Below, piece after piece: positions 44,041-55,392 of a stretch of DNA of 64,000 bases (its first letter is position 1; every line of letters starts with the position of its first letter). The position numbers and the translations under genes were made by a program. Source of the DNA: Alcanivorax profundi. Its GTDB lineage: Bacteria; Pseudomonadota; Gammaproteobacteria; Pseudomonadales; Alcanivoracaceae. The stretch is from assembly GCF_003597125.1 (NCBI RefSeq), contig NZ_QYYA01000004.1, positions 62,001-126,000 on the forward strand, given 5' to 3'. The notes under the pieces were generated by a model that was given only the letters and a program-made list of their open reading frames with translations, was not told the DNA's origin and did not search any database.

Positions 44041-45591
44041 TCATACGCCGTCCGCGGCTTGAGGGTGAGCACGCTCGAGACCCGCGGCAAAATGATTCAG
44101 GGCATTCAGGTAGGCCTTGGCGGACGCGGTGATGATATCGGTGTCGGCACCATGACCGTTCACGATACGCCCTCCTTTTTCAAGACGCACGGTCACCTCA
44201 CCCTGGCTGTCGGTTCCGGCGGTGATGGCGTTGACCGAGTACAGCTGCAGGGTACTGTGGCTTTGCGCCATGGATTCGATGGCCTTGAAGGCCGCGTCTA
44301 CGGGGCCAGCTCCAGTGGCCGTGGCCATGGTTTCCTGGCCGGCGATGTTCAGCACTACACGTGCTTCCGGAGTTTCACCGGTACGCGCCGTCGCCTCCAG
44401 CAGCACCAGCTTGTAATGCTCTTCTTCTGCTGCCTTTTTGGTATCGCTGACCAATGCCTGCAGGTCCTCGTCGAAGACTTCGTGTTTCTTGTCTGCGAGA
44501 TCCTTGAAACGCTGGAAGGCTTCGTTCATGGCCGCTTCGGAGGCAAAGCTGATACCCAGCTCGTCCAGGCGCGCCCGGAACGCGGCACGGCCGGAATGCT
44601 TGCCCAGCACCATGCGGTTGGTGTGCCAACCCACGTCCTCAGCCGACATGATTTCGTAGGTTTCGCGGTGTTTGAGTACGCCATCCTGGTGAATACCCGA
44701 TTCATGGGCAAAGGCATTGGCGCCAACGATGGCCTTGTTGGGCTGCACCGGAAAACCGGTAATCTGGGACACCATTTTGGAGGTCGGCACGATCTCGCGG
44801 GCATTGATACCCGTGTCCACGTTGAACAGATCCTGACGGGTGCGCACCGCCATCACAATCTCTTCCAGAGAGGCGTTGCCCGCCCGCTCCCCGAGGCCGT
44901 TGATGGTGCATTCCACCTGACGCGCACCGGCCTGGACCGCAGCCAGGGAATTGGCTACCGCCAGCCCCAGGTCGTTGTGACAATGCACAGAGAAAATTGC
45001 CTTGTCCGCATTCGGAATACGGGTGAGCAACTGCGCAATGGTGTCACCAAACTGTTCCGGAATCGCGTAACCCACGGTGTCCGGGATATTGATGGTGCGG
45101 GCCCCGGCGTCAATCACTGCTTCGATGATACGGCACAGAAAATCGATTTCCGAACGGCCGGCATCCTCACAGGAGAATTCCACATCGGCCATATGGTTGC
45201 GCGCATGTTTCACCGCGGCTACCGCATGTTCAATGACCTGATCCGGCGCCAACCGCAGCTTGTGCTGCATGTGGATCGGGCTGGTGGCAATGAAAGTATG
45301 AATCCGCCCGGACTCGGCCCCGGCCAGCGCTTCGGCTGCGCGGTCGATGTCGGCTTCCTTGGCCCGCGCCAGGGAGCAGATAGTGGACTCGCGAATGGTA
45401 TCGGCAATGGCCTTGACCGAATGAAAGTCACCCTGACTGGCAATCGCGAAACCGGCCTCGATGACATCCACCTTCATGCGTTCCAGCGCTTTGGCAATGC
45501 GCAGCTTTTCGTCCTGGTCCATGGTAGCACCAGGGCTCTGCTCTCCGTCACGGAGGGTAGTATCAAACACGATCAGGCGATCTTTGCTCAT
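44041..45591 (-). CDS. leuA: 2-isopropylmalate synthase
   Basis: 516 aa from [18 protein letters not shown] (ATG 45591). The N-terminal TIM barrel has [11 protein letters not shown], the metal-site HCHNDLGLA and the GAGERAGN-type motif seen as [13 protein letters not shown]. The C-terminal LeuA dimer regulatory domain (about 395-510) is present, so leucine feedback is expected. It catalyses the first committed step of leucine synthesis from 2-oxoisovalerate and acetyl-CoA. The short form without the extra N-terminal extension is the LeuA type 1 class. Confidence 0.95.
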   Translation of the reverse strand: MSKDRLIVFDTTLRDGEQSPGATMDQDEKLRIAKALERMKVDVIEAGFAIASQGDFHSVKAIADTIRESTICSLARAKEADIDRAAEALAGAESGRIHTFIATSPIHMQHKLRLAPDQVIEHAVAAVKHARNHMADVEFSCEDAGRSEIDFLCRIIEAVIDAGARTINIPDTVGYAIPEQFGDTIAQLLTRIPNADKAIFSVHCHNDLGLAVANSLAAVQAGARQVECTINGLGERAGNASLEEIVMAVRTRQDLFNVDTGINAREIVPTSKMVSQITGFPVQPNKAIVGANAFAHESGIHQDGVLKHRETYEIMSAEDVGWHTNRMVLGKHSGRAAFRARLDELGISFASEAAMNEAFQRFKDLADKKHEVFDEDLQALVSDTKKAAEEEHYKLVLLEATARTGETPEARVVLNIAGQETMATATGAGPVDAAFKAIESMAQSHSTLQLYSVNAITAGTDSQGEVTVRLEKGGRIVNGHGADTDIITASAKAYLNALNHFAAGLERAHPQAADGV

Positions 45592-45688
45592 GGTGGTCTC
45601 TCGCACAATAAAGGTCGGCCACGCGGAAGCGTTGCAACTTGCTGCTGGCCCAAGCCAGGCGTCTGTGGCGTCAGTAATGGTGTTTAGT

Positions 45689-47437
45689 CTACACCAGTCG
45701 CAGGGCTCTCAACACGGCTTCGCGCAGGGCCTCCGCAACCTCGCGCCCCTTGATACCCTCAGCCAACCGCAGGGTCTTGCCGTCTACCTGGGCCTGCAGA
45801 CTCAGATACTCCGTCTTGCGTCCTTCGCTGGTGCTGCTCATGCCGGCATGAAGGCTGATCTGCTCTGCCCGGAGCAACCGTCCCTCTCGGCGATAGAGGG
45901 GCAGGCCCAGCCAGCGACGAACGATTTTCACCTCACTGCCCCGGACCCACACCTGGAGGCTGCGCCCCAGCGTAAAGAGCGTGCTAAACACAATCAGATA
46001 GCCGATCAGCGCAAATATGCCCCCCATAAAGTAAAGCATGATCCCCTCCGACGCCGCCGCCACGAGCAGGCCAGTGCCCACACCGGCAAAAATGCCGCCA
46101 AAGACCAGCAAACCCAGCTTCATGGGGAGATGGCGCCAGGCCCGACTTTCCAGATACAAACCCTGCCCGGTCTGTTCCACCCGAATCTGCTCATTGGCAG
46201 ACTGCAGTGCCTGTAATTCGCGGTCCCGTTCGTCAGCGTCCACATGGGCTTCCGGCAACTGGTAACGGCTGGAACTACTGCCCGCCGCTACCGGTATTTC
46301 CCAGCTACGTTTGAGCTCGCGCCCCTCCACATCCCCTTCAATGGCCACTCGCCAGCGAATCCAGTCCTGCCTGCCGGTCACACTGCGCTCGCGATCACGG
46401 GTCACTGGTTGATCGGCAGGCACATCAAAACAGAACTGAATATCAGTGCCGTGCTGGGCAGGCCGACACCAGGCCCGCTGACGGGTCTGCCAAAGCACGT
46501 CCTCACGGGTCTTGCGATCCTTGCCCGAACCGCTGTAGTAACAACGCACGCAACTCAGCCAGATGGTCAACGCTGCCTGGTCGGGAAGGGCACGCCCCAG
46601 ATGCACTTGCCCGCCAACCTGACCACCAGCGTGGCCCGGCTCGGGGTCCAGCACCAGAGGCGTTGGCCCGAAGTGACGGAAGTTCTGGCGCATTTTCCAA
46701 CCGGCCAACGCAATCCCGCCCCCCACCATGGGGAACAACAACACCAGCACAATGGCATAATCCCCGCGGCTGACCTCTTTCCAGATTTGCAGGTACGCAG
46801 GGGAAGGCAACAGGATGAAAATGGCGCCGAAGCCGATCATCAGCCAATGACCGGATTTTTCCCGGCTGCCATAGCGGCCAGTGGCCTGAGTCTGTGCTTT
46901 TTCTTTCACGCCACGACGCATCAAAAAAATGATACCGCCACCGACCAGCGCAAAAACGCCGCCAAACGTCAGACCGAACAGCAGCGAGCTCCAGCGAAAG
47001 GAGCGATCCAGGTAGGCCTGTGCCGGATCAGACGGATTCACCCAGGCCATTACCGTACGATTGCGCGAGCGGGCATGATTAAGCTGGCCCGATAGGGTTT
47101 GCCAATAATCATCGAAGTTGTCGTAGCCACTGTACTGGCTGATCCTGGTACTGGTGTAAGTACGCCCCAGATAACGATAGCGGTAGGATCCGCTCACTGA
47201 ATAGGTCGTAGAGCCGTCAGAGCGACTGGTGAGCAGCTCACTGCTTAACACCGTAGCAGGCACCCGTTCCCAGAACCCTGATTGCAGGTAGCGAACCCCG
47301 GGCAACACCGCCACATAAACCATCACTGCCAGCCCGGCGAAAAGGAAAATCCCGCCGAACAGATAGCCCCCTATTCCCCCCCGTTGGGACGTCTGACTAC
47401 TATCACTGTCGTTGTTGTTCTTTTTGTCTGGCAACAC
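45689..47437 (-). CDS. DUF3592-containing membrane protein
   Basis: 582 aa from a GTG start. Two membrane segments near the N-terminus flank a DUF3592 domain (about 58-135: [36 protein letters not shown]). Further pairs of membrane segments follow near 150-170, 196-245 and 430-475, and a soluble beta-rich region lies between 265 and 400. Function unknown. It overlaps the rhombosortase gene by 35 bases on the same strand, so they are cotranscribed. Confidence 0.8.
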   Translation of the reverse strand: MLPDKKNNNDSDSSQTSQRGGIGGYLFGGIFLFAGLAVMVYVAVLPGVRYLQSGFWERVPATVLSSELLTSRSDGSTTYSVSGSYRYRYLGRTYTSTRISQYSGYDNFDDYWQTLSGQLNHARSRNRTVMAWVNPSDPAQAYLDRSFRWSSLLFGLTFGGVFALVGGGIIFLMRRGVKEKAQTQATGRYGSREKSGHWLMIGFGAIFILLPSPAYLQIWKEVSRGDYAIVLVLLFPMVGGGIALAGWKMRQNFRHFGPTPLVLDPEPGHAGGQVGGQVHLGRALPDQAALTIWLSCVRCYYSGSGKDRKTREDVLWQTRQRAWCRPAQHGTDIQFCFDVPADQPVTRDRERSVTGRQDWIRWRVAIEGDVEGRELKRSWEIPVAAGSSSSRYQLPEAHVDADERDRELQALQSANEQIRVEQTGQGLYLESRAWRHLPMKLGLLVFGGIFAGVGTGLLVAAASEGIMLYFMGGIFALIGYLIVFSTLFTLGRSLQVWVRGSEVKIVRRWLGLPLYRREGRLLRAEQISLHAGMSSTSEGRKTEYLSLQAQVDGKTLRLAEGIKGREVAEALREAVLRALRLV

Positions 47438-48008
47438 ACGCTTTTCCCCATAGCAGCCCCCACAACATCAGACCGGACACGGCCCCATAGAGATGGGCAT
47501 TGACATACACACTGCCATCAATCCAGTTGTGCAGATAATTGATGTCATAGCCCGGGTTATGCTCGCTGAACAAACGCCCGGCAATGATCAACAGAACCAA
47601 AGAATGCAACCACGGATTGCCCCGCCAGCCCAGCAACAGGCACAGCACCAACAAGCCGTGAAGAATACCGGACAAGCCGACGTAATAACGCAGCTGGCTA
47701 TCCAGGCCATACAGAGCCAAACCTGCCACAAGGCTGCAGAACCCCAGCCAGCTCCAGAAACGCCAGCGGTCCAGCAAGTCCGCAAAAAACACACCGCACA
47801 AGAGCAACCCGGCCAGATTCAACAGCAAGTGCCAGACATTCAAGTGCACCAGATGGCAGGTCACAATCCGCCACACCTGGCCCTGCTCTATCGCAGCACG
47901 ATCAAATTCCAGCCAGGGGTTCGCCCACTCATGCCCCACACCCAGCACCGCCAGCACCGCCATAAAGGCGACGAATTGGGGACGAAGTTTTGTGTCTCTG
48001 GGTTGCAT
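47403..48008 (-). CDS. rrtA: Rhombosortase
   Basis: 201 aa from ATG 48008. Six or so membrane segments with the rhomboid active-site Ser113 in GLSGILHG and His172 in NAHLYGAVSG, plus HLVHLNVWHLLLN (52-64). The short length and the LSG...HG and AHLYG motifs mark the rhombosortase branch rather than GlpG. Rhombosortases cleave the C-terminal GlyGly-CTERM tail of secreted proteins; no such substrate is in this window. The downstream overlapping DUF3592 gene may be functionally linked. Confidence 0.85.
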   Translation of the reverse strand: MQPRDTKLRPQFVAFMAVLAVLGVGHEWANPWLEFDRAAIEQGQVWRIVTCHLVHLNVWHLLLNLAGLLLCGVFFADLLDRWRFWSWLGFCSLVAGLALYGLDSQLRYYVGLSGILHGLLVLCLLLGWRGNPWLHSLVLLIIAGRLFSEHNPGYDINYLHNWIDGSVYVNAHLYGAVSGLMLWGLLWGKACVARQKEQQRQ

Positions 48009-48042
48009 GGGGAGTCCGGCAAAACGTGAAGGGACATTAAGC

Positions 48043-48063
48043 CACAAGCGACAAGCGACTCGC
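48043..48063. repeat. Short heptamer array (CACAAGC, GACAAGC, GACTCGC)
   Basis: A period-7 array lies 35 bases upstream of the rhombosortase start, between it and the groEL terminator. No confident inverted partner was found. Confidence 0.5.
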
Positions 48064-48153
48064 TACAACACGAGCCTTGATCGTTGCCACACGGCAGACG
48101 TTCCAGCCGCGCCACCAACGATCGCTTCGCGCCTGTGAGCTGCCCTTAAAAGC

Positions 48154-48185
48154 AAAAGCCCCGCACGAAGCGGGGCCTTTGTTTT
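48154..48185 (-). terminator. groEL terminator
   Basis: On the minus strand, AAGGCCCCGC, loop TTCGT, GCGGGGCTTTTGCTTTT, about 25 bases after the groEL stop. Confidence 0.88.
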
Positions 48186-48209
48186 TAAGGGGTCGAATGA
48201 CCGGCTGAT

Positions 48210-49862
<1,653 letters not shown>

Positions 49863-49948
49863 TTACCTCTGCGAAATCTTTTCCATCCCCGATAACGGGG
49901 GACTGTAGTGTTCTTGATCCTGTGGTACCGGGCATCAGCGCCCAGCCC

Positions 49949-50239
49949 TTAGCCTTCGATGACGGCCAGAATCTCGGATTCGCTCATGATCAGCAGCTCT
50001 TCGCCTTCCACCTTCACGGTGTTACCGGCGTACTGACCGAAGATCACCTTGTCACCCTTCTTCACGTCCAGCGGACGTACGTCACCGTTGTCGGCGATCT
50101 TGCCATTACCGGCGGCGATCACCTCACCACGGGACGGCTTCTCGGTGGCAGAACCGGGCAGCACAATACCGCCAGCGGACTTGGTTTCTTCTTCTTCACG
50201 GCGAACCAGCACGCGATCATGCAAAGGACGGATGTTCAT
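49949..50239 (-). CDS. groES: Co-chaperonin GroES
   Basis: 96 aa with the GroES mobile loop ([18 protein letters not shown], about 17-34) and [10 protein letters not shown] start; ribosome site TAAGGA directly upstream. It caps the GroEL ring. First gene of the groESL operon, behind a CIRCE element and a sigma70-type promoter. Confidence 0.98.
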   Translation of the reverse strand: MNIRPLHDRVLVRREEEETKSAGGIVLPGSATEKPSRGEVIAAGNGKIADNGDVRPLDVKKGDKVIFGQYAGNTVKVEGEELLIMSESEILAVIEG

Positions 50240-50308
50240 TTTCCTTAAACTCCCAGTTTAGTTCTGATGACATCCAAGCCAACGACAGGGCCGGCTTGGC
50301 AGTCCGAA

Positions 50309-50335
50309 TTAGCACTCTAACGAGTCGAGTGCCAA
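50309..50335. promoter_or_regulatory. CIRCE operator (HrcA binding site)
   Basis: TTAGCACTC, nine bases, GAGTGCCAA matches the CIRCE consensus (TTAGCACTC-N9-GAGTGCTAA) at 17 of 18 positions. It overlaps the predicted groESL transcription start, so HrcA would block initiation. Confidence 0.9.
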
Positions 50336-50362
50336 TCATAGTAATGATGACAGTACAGTCAA
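50335..50362 (-). promoter_or_regulatory. Predicted sigma70 promoter of groESL
   Basis: On the minus strand, -35 TTGACT, a 16-base spacer and -10 TATGAT (50362 to 50335), immediately upstream of and touching the CIRCE element. Confidence 0.75.
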
Positions 50363-50426
50363 CAGGAAACAGGCGCTTGCTGCTGACTGTCTGCAGGGCA
50401 GAGGAATGGGGGTTGGGGGTCGGCTT

Positions 50427-51128
50427 TCAAGGGCGCGCGAGGAAAAAATCTTCCGGTCGTGTACGCGCCAGCATCACCAGGGTTTCACGGACCTGCCCGG
50501 CATCCTCCGCCCGGGCAGGAAAGGGTAGGCGGCGCAGGCGCTCCTGATGCCACAGCCAGGCCCCCCAGGGATCAATGGCCAACATCCTTGCGCCCTCTCC
50601 CGGCTGGCCCAACAGGCTGAGATAATGATCCACGGCGTCGCTGTGATCATCATTCATATGCCCGACCATGGCCTGCTCCCGGGCCAGGTCCCAGCCCCAT
50701 GGCTGGGCAACCGCATCGCAATTGAGCCACTCGGCACGTGCAAAGCCCGGGATCCAGCGTGCTTTTTCCGGACGCAAGGCATAGAAGCGAAAGTCCAGCG
50801 CCAGGTAGTCGCGGGCATGGGGGAAAATCTGCAAGTAGCGCTCCCCCTGCTCTGCCGGGATCAGCACCAACTCCCCCGTGACAGATAACCGCGTCGCCGC
50901 CTGCCAGTCACTATGTTGCTGCTCGACCCACATCAGCGAAACGGCCGCGTTCTGGCGAATATTGGCGGTATGCTCCGCCAAGTCACTGAGCAGCACAATC
51001 AAGCGTCCTTCCTGGTCCGGCACCGTATTGACCGCCGTGCTTAGCGGATGCAGCCCGGCATCCACCGTGGCCAGTGCCGCATGGCTATGCTGATACATGA
51101 ACGACTGGGCGTCGGCTTCCAATTGCAT
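50427..51128 (-). CDS. HugZ-like pyridoxamine-phosphate-oxidase-fold protein with DUF2470
   Basis: 233 aa from ATG 51128 with ribosome site AAGGAGAGG. The N-terminal split-barrel (SFMYQHSHAALATVDAGLHPLSTAVNTV, VLLSDLAEHTANI) is of the FMN- or heme-binding PNPOx/HugZ type. The C-terminal DUF2470 domain is visible in MVGHMNDDHSDAVDHYL. HugZ relatives degrade heme to release iron; others bind heme or FMN without that activity. The exact activity is not resolved. Confidence 0.8.
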   Translation of the reverse strand: MQLEADAQSFMYQHSHAALATVDAGLHPLSTAVNTVPDQEGRLIVLLSDLAEHTANIRQNAAVSLMWVEQQHSDWQAATRLSVTGELVLIPAEQGERYLQIFPHARDYLALDFRFYALRPEKARWIPGFARAEWLNCDAVAQPWGWDLAREQAMVGHMNDDHSDAVDHYLSLLGQPGEGARMLAIDPWGAWLWHQERLRRLPFPARAEDAGQVRETLVMLARTRPEDFFLARP

Positions 51129-51312
51129 GCTTTCCTCTCCTTGTCTCGGCTGCCGCACCACCTTCCTGGCGTGCTGTTTTGATAATAGCAGCGATTGGCA
51201 GCCCTGCCGCTTTCCCGGTTTTCCAGCCCCACTGAGCAATCCGGTCATTGGTCTTGCCCGAGGCCACTCCCATAATCGCCCTCAACGTGAACCGACAGTC
51301 TAAGGAATCACC

Positions 51313-52074
51313 ATGGATCTGAACCAGAAAGTCATTGTTGTCACCGGTGCCGGCCGCGGTCTGGGCCGTGGTATTGCCAGCTACTTCGCCAGCAAGGGCG
51401 CCCGCATCGCCTGTGTGGACCTGAACCAGGAAGACCTGGACGCCACCGTGGCAGCCTGTGAAGCCGCTGGCGGCGAAGCCCGTGCCTACATTGCCAACGT
51501 GGCAAAGGAAGAAGAAGTTGAAACCCTGTTCAACAACGTGGGTAATGACTTTGGTGCCCTGCACGGTCTGGTCAACAACGCGGGCATCACCCGTGACGGT
51601 CTGCTGGTGAAGTACAAGGACGGCGAAGTGGTTGGCAAGATGAGCCTGCAACAGTGGCAGGCCGTGATCGACGTCAACCTGACGGGTGTTTTCCTGTGTG
51701 GTCGTGAAGCCGCAGCCAAAATGCTGGAACTGGGTACCGAGGAAGGCGTGATCGTGAACATCTCCTCGCTGGCCCGACACGGCAGCTTCGGCCAGAGCAA
51801 CTACTCTGCCGCCAAATCCGCCGTTGCAGCCATGGCTGAAGTCTGGGCAAAAGAACTGGCCCGCTACAACATCCGTACCGGTGCCGTTGCCCCGGGCACC
51901 ATCAACACTGACATGCTGGCCGCCATGAAGCCGGAAGCCCGTGATCGTCTGGTACAAGCGGTCCCCCTGCGTCGCCTGGGTGAAGCCGAGCATATTGCCC
52001 GCTCCGTGGCCTTCATCTTCGAAACCGACTACTTCACCGGTCGCTGCATCGATATGGACGGCGGGCTGCGTTAA
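51313..52074 (+). CDS. FabG-like short-chain dehydrogenase
   Basis: 253 aa with ribosome site TAAGGA. Motifs TGAGRGLG (11-18), NNAG, Ser of NISSLARHG and YSAAK (catalytic Tyr/Lys) are present; the C-terminal FTGRCIDMDGGLR is typical. It resembles beta-ketoacyl-ACP or acetoacetyl-CoA reductases. Stand-alone, with its own terminator, so the specific substrate is not fixed by context. Confidence 0.85.
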   Translation: MDLNQKVIVVTGAGRGLGRGIASYFASKGARIACVDLNQEDLDATVAACEAAGGEARAYIANVAKEEEVETLFNNVGNDFGALHGLVNNAGITRDGLLVKYKDGEVVGKMSLQQWQAVIDVNLTGVFLCGREAAAKMLELGTEEGVIVNISSLARHGSFGQSNYSAAKSAVAAMAEVWAKELARYNIRTGAVAPGTINTDMLAAMKPEARDRLVQAVPLRRLGEAEHIARSVAFIFETDYFTGRCIDMDGGLR

Positions 52075-52106
52075 GCCGCTGGCACGCGTCACGCAGGCAA
52101 CACGCT

Positions 52107-52141
52107 AAAAGCCGCGTTCTGAAAGGAGCGCGGCTTTTTTG
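52107..52141 (+). terminator. Terminator of the FabG-like gene
   Basis: AAAAGCCGCG and GCGCGGCTTTTTTG form a stem with an 11-base loop, about 35 bases after the stop. Confidence 0.85.
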
Positions 52142-52191
52142 GGTTGATCGCGGGTTTCAGCGAAAAGCCCGATTTAATCCTCCCCCCTTTC

Positions 52192-52312
52192 CGTAGGAGC
52201 GTCGCTCGCGGCGCGATTCCAAGACCAGGATCAAAACCTGTCTCACCACAGAGATCACAGAGCGCAGCGAAGGAACGCCCGAAGGGTGAGCGGAGCGAAT
52301 AACCGACGCTCC
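52192..52312. repeat. REPIN-like doublet of inverted REP sequences
   Basis: CGTAGGAGCGTCGCTCGCGG (from 52192) and CGAATAACCGACGCTCC (to 52312) are inverted relatives about 70 bp apart; the left unit contains its own GC-rich palindrome. A shorter copy lies at 19674-19734. The interior contains a CACCACAGAGATCACAGAG segment. Confidence 0.65.
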
Positions 52313-52353
52313 AGCCCCTCCCCGCTAATACGCAATGAACCGTATGTTTTCTC

Positions 52354-52381
52354 TTGCAGCTTGCTGCTTGTGGCTTGAAGC
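52354..52381. repeat. Heptamer array just upstream of the alkyltransferase-like gene
   Basis: TTGCAGC, TTGCTGC, TTGTGGC, TTGAAGC in phase, ending eight bases before the ATG at 52389. It is the same heptamer type as the right array at 58431-58465. No left partner is visible; the space to its left is taken by the REPIN-like element. Confidence 0.65.
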
Positions 52382-52388
52382 TTTCCCC

Positions 52389-52697
52389 ATGAACAATGAA
52401 TTCCGAGACGCCGTCTACCAGATTGTCGCCGCCATCCCGGCCGGCCGGGTCAGCAGTTATGGCGCTGTGGCCAGACAGGCCGGCTTTCCCCGCCATGCCC
52501 GCTTTGTTGGGCGATTGATGAGCCAATTGCCCAGCGACTCGCGCCTGCCCTGGCACCGGGTACTGCGCGGTGATGGCCGCATTGCCCTGGCCGGCACACC
52601 TGCAGGGGAGAGACAGATCCAGCGCTTGCTGGACGAGAAAGTGGCAGTAACGGGCGGCAAGGTCCCCAATCGCTTTTTTGTCACCTGGAACGATTGA
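52389..52697 (+). CDS. Alkyltransferase-like protein (ATL, MGMT family)
   Basis: 102 aa from ATG 52389. The MGMT DNA-binding helix-turn-helix is visible (IPAGRVSSYGAVARQAG, ARFVGRLMSQ) but the active-site PCHR is PWHR (SRLPWHRVL): the acceptor Cys is replaced by Trp, as in E. coli YbaZ/ATL. ATLs bind O6-alkylguanine without removing the alkyl group and flag it for nucleotide excision repair. Confidence 0.88.
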   Translation: MNNEFRDAVYQIVAAIPAGRVSSYGAVARQAGFPRHARFVGRLMSQLPSDSRLPWHRVLRGDGRIALAGTPAGERQIQRLLDEKVAVTGGKVPNRFFVTWND

Positions 52698-52770
52698 ACC
52701 CGCATCGCTCCCCGCTGACAAAGTGTCTATGATGATCCCTTCGCCCACTGGAAGAGCCCGTTAATCTGAC

Positions 52771-54315
52771 ATGCCATCACAAGCCTCCAGCTGGCAGGAT
52801 TCCCTGAAAGCCTTCCTGCATCCCCGTGTTGTCACCATGTTCTTCTACGGGTTCTCGGCAGGAATTCCCTTACTGCTGATCTTTTCGTCCCTGTCGTTAT
52901 GGCTGCGCGAAGCCGGTGTGGATCGCTCCACCGTGACGTACTTCAGCTGGGCCGCGCTTGCCTACTCCTTCAAGTTCCTGTGGGCACCGCTGATTGACCG
53001 CTTGCCGGTCCCCGGCCTCACCCAATGGCTGGGGCGCCGGCGGGCCTGGCTGCTGATCGCGCAGCTTACCGTTGCCCTGTCGATTTTTGGCATCTCCCTG
53101 GTAGACCCCACCCAACCCGGGGCATTGAACCTGATGGCATTCGCCGTGGTGATGCTCGGGTTCACTGCTGCCACCCAGGACATCGTGATTGATGCATACC
53201 GCATCGAATCCGCCGGCGCCGAGATGCAGGCATTGATGTCGTCGTCCTATATCGCCGGGTACCGGATCGGCATGCTCACCTCCGGCGCGGGATCACTGGT
53301 GCTGGCCAGCGTGCTGGGCTCCACCAGCGAGGCTTATAGCTACGCCGCCTGGCAGACCACCTATGGCGTCATGGCCCTGACCATGCTGGTAGGCGCAGTC
53401 ACCACCCTGATCATTCGCGAGCCGGCCAACCCCCGCCCGTCACCGTATCAATACAGCAGCGGCCAGTACCTGAAGTTTCTGAGCATTTTCGTCGCGGGCA
53501 TCCTCGCCTTTGTCGCTACCTATGTGCTCACCCGCGGCATCTCAGCCAATGCCCGGGAGGCCCTGGAACTGGTGCTGAACAACGGCGCCCTGGCCGGTCT
53601 GGCAGTAGAAAGCCTGCGCCTGGCAGTCGCCATAGGGGTGGTGTTCGTGGTGATTCGTCTACTCGGGCTGACCCCGCTCTACGAAAAGCAACTGGTGCAC
53701 GAGAGCTACGTTGAACCGGTACTCGATTTCTTCCAGCGATACGGCTCCCGCCTTGCATTGCTCCTGCTGGTATTTGTGGGGTTTTACCGGGTATCCGACA
53801 TTGTGCTGGGGGTGATTTCCAATGTCTTTTTTGAAGATATCGGTTTTACCAAAACCGAAATCGCAGCGGTGGTGAAAACCTTCGGCCTGTTCATGACCAT
53901 TGCCGGGGGCTTTCTGGGCGGTTTGCTGGCAATGCGCCACGGCGTGATCAAGGTATTGTACCTGGGCGCCGTTCTGACCGTGGCGACCAACCTGCTGTTT
54001 CTGTGGCTAGCCTATGCTGGCCATGACATCCGAATTCTGTATGCGGTCATTTCCGCGGACAATCTGACCGCCGGGCTGGCCAGCGCCGCCTTTGTGGCAT
54101 TCCTCTCACAACTCACCAATGTCTCCTTTACCGCCGTGCAGTACGCCATTTTCAGCTCACTGATGACGCTGCTGCCGAAAACCATCGGCGGCTATTCCGG
54201 TAGTATGGTGGACAACCTGGGCTACCCGGGCTTTTTCATACTGGCCAGCCTGATGGGGGTGCCAGTGCTGGGACTGATCTACCTGATTCAGCGCCACCCC
54301 ACCTTCCGGAACTGA
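52771..54315 (+). CDS. ampG: Muropeptide permease AmpG family (MFS)
   Basis: 514 aa with about 14 membrane segments. Conserved AmpG features include YGFSAGIPLLLIFSSLSLWLREAGV, FSWAALAYSFKFLWAPLIDR, and ATQDIVIDAYRIE. AmpG brings anhydromuropeptides from the periplasm into the cytoplasm for cell-wall recycling and, in some species, beta-lactamase induction. Stand-alone gene. Confidence 0.88.
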   Translation: MPSQASSWQDSLKAFLHPRVVTMFFYGFSAGIPLLLIFSSLSLWLREAGVDRSTVTYFSWAALAYSFKFLWAPLIDRLPVPGLTQWLGRRRAWLLIAQLTVALSIFGISLVDPTQPGALNLMAFAVVMLGFTAATQDIVIDAYRIESAGAEMQALMSSSYIAGYRIGMLTSGAGSLVLASVLGSTSEAYSYAAWQTTYGVMALTMLVGAVTTLIIREPANPRPSPYQYSSGQYLKFLSIFVAGILAFVATYVLTRGISANAREALELVLNNGALAGLAVESLRLAVAIGVVFVVIRLLGLTPLYEKQLVHESYVEPVLDFFQRYGSRLALLLLVFVGFYRVSDIVLGVISNVFFEDIGFTKTEIAAVVKTFGLFMTIAGGFLGGLLAMRHGVIKVLYLGAVLTVATNLLFLWLAYAGHDIRILYAVISADNLTAGLASAAFVAFLSQLTNVSFTAVQYAIFSSLMTLLPKTIGGYSGSMVDNLGYPGFFILASLMGVPVLGLIYLIQRHPTFRN

Positions 54316-54410
54316 GTCGCGGCGACGATCCCAACAGGGTCACAGTATAATTTTCAATCAATTCACAAACCGGCTATAGTTGACGTTTACAAAAAACAAC
54401 AAGAACGCCA

Positions 54411-55361
54411 ATGAACGTGTCGGAAATGGATATTCTGGTGGTAGACGATGCTCGTTTTTCAGCAGCCGTCGTCAATCGCACCCTGGCCGCCGCGGGTTAT
54501 ACCCGTATTCGTCATGCCCATAGCGCCCAGGACGCTCTTGGCCAGCTCGCCGGGCAGCCCGCAGACCTGGTTGTGGCAGACTGGCTGATGCCCGGCATGG
54601 ACGGTCTGGAACTCACCCGCCGCATTCGCCAGAGCGACGAAGCCAACAATCGTTATACCTATGTGCTACTGCTCACCGCCCGTGAAGGGGTGGACGCCCT
54701 CCAACAGGCATTTGATCAGGGCGTAGACGACTTTGTCTCCAAATCCGCCATGACCGAACAACTGCAGCACCGGGTCATGGCCGCCGACCGGATTATCCAG
54801 CGCCATAACCGCGTGCAAACCGACTACCAGCGTATGCTGTCGTTCAATCGGCAGCTCAAACGTCAGGCTCTGCTTGATCCGCTCACCGGTTTCGGCAACC
54901 GCCAGGACGGCCTTCGCGCACTCAACAGCACCATCAAGCAGGCAGAGAAACGCAGTGGCGCGGCCTGCCTGATCCTGCTGCGCGTGGAAGGCTACGAATC
55001 GTTGCTACGTGAGCGCGGTCAAAAGGTCATGCAACAGGGAGTACTCGCCTTCAGTCGTCGCCTCCGTCAGGCGGTACGGCCGCTGGATCATCTATGTCGC
55101 CTGCAACCCGACCTCTTTGCCCTGGTCACCTGGCAACCCCATCTGGATAACTGCGACCCCTCTGGTTTCCGTCGTCTGTATGAAAATCTGAACCATCGTG
55201 CCTACCAGACCGCCGCCGGTTTTATCAGCCTGCAGGTCAGCATGGCCCTCACCGCCACCGAGGGCGGGACCAGTGCCGAGCAGATGTTCGACCAGGCCAG
55301 TGCCGAACTGGACCAGTCCCTGTCCGGCAAACGGATCGTGGCCGTCTCTGCCAGCGCCTGA
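54411..55361 (+). CDS. Response regulator with degenerate GGDEF domain
   Basis: 316 aa. The N-terminal receiver has DDAR acidic pair, phospho-acceptor Asp in VVADWLMPGMDG (about 58) and a Lys in SKSAM. After a coiled coil comes a GGDEF-type domain (LDPLTGFGNR start is intact), but the active-site loop reads RLQPDLFALV where RLGGDEFAVL is expected. It is therefore unlikely to make cyclic-di-GMP; it may bind a partner or nucleotide. No kinase gene is adjacent. Confidence 0.85.
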   Translation: MNVSEMDILVVDDARFSAAVVNRTLAAAGYTRIRHAHSAQDALGQLAGQPADLVVADWLMPGMDGLELTRRIRQSDEANNRYTYVLLLTAREGVDALQQAFDQGVDDFVSKSAMTEQLQHRVMAADRIIQRHNRVQTDYQRMLSFNRQLKRQALLDPLTGFGNRQDGLRALNSTIKQAEKRSGAACLILLRVEGYESLLRERGQKVMQQGVLAFSRRLRQAVRPLDHLCRLQPDLFALVTWQPHLDNCDPSGFRRLYENLNHRAYQTAAGFISLQVSMALTATEGGTSAEQMFDQASAELDQSLSGKRIVAVSASA

Positions 55362-55392
55362 CTTTCACTGGTCGCTGGCATACCATGCGGCC

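Noticed and set aside
43981-45687. 568-codon open frame antisense to leuA
   Set aside because: Shadow of the conserved LeuA frame.
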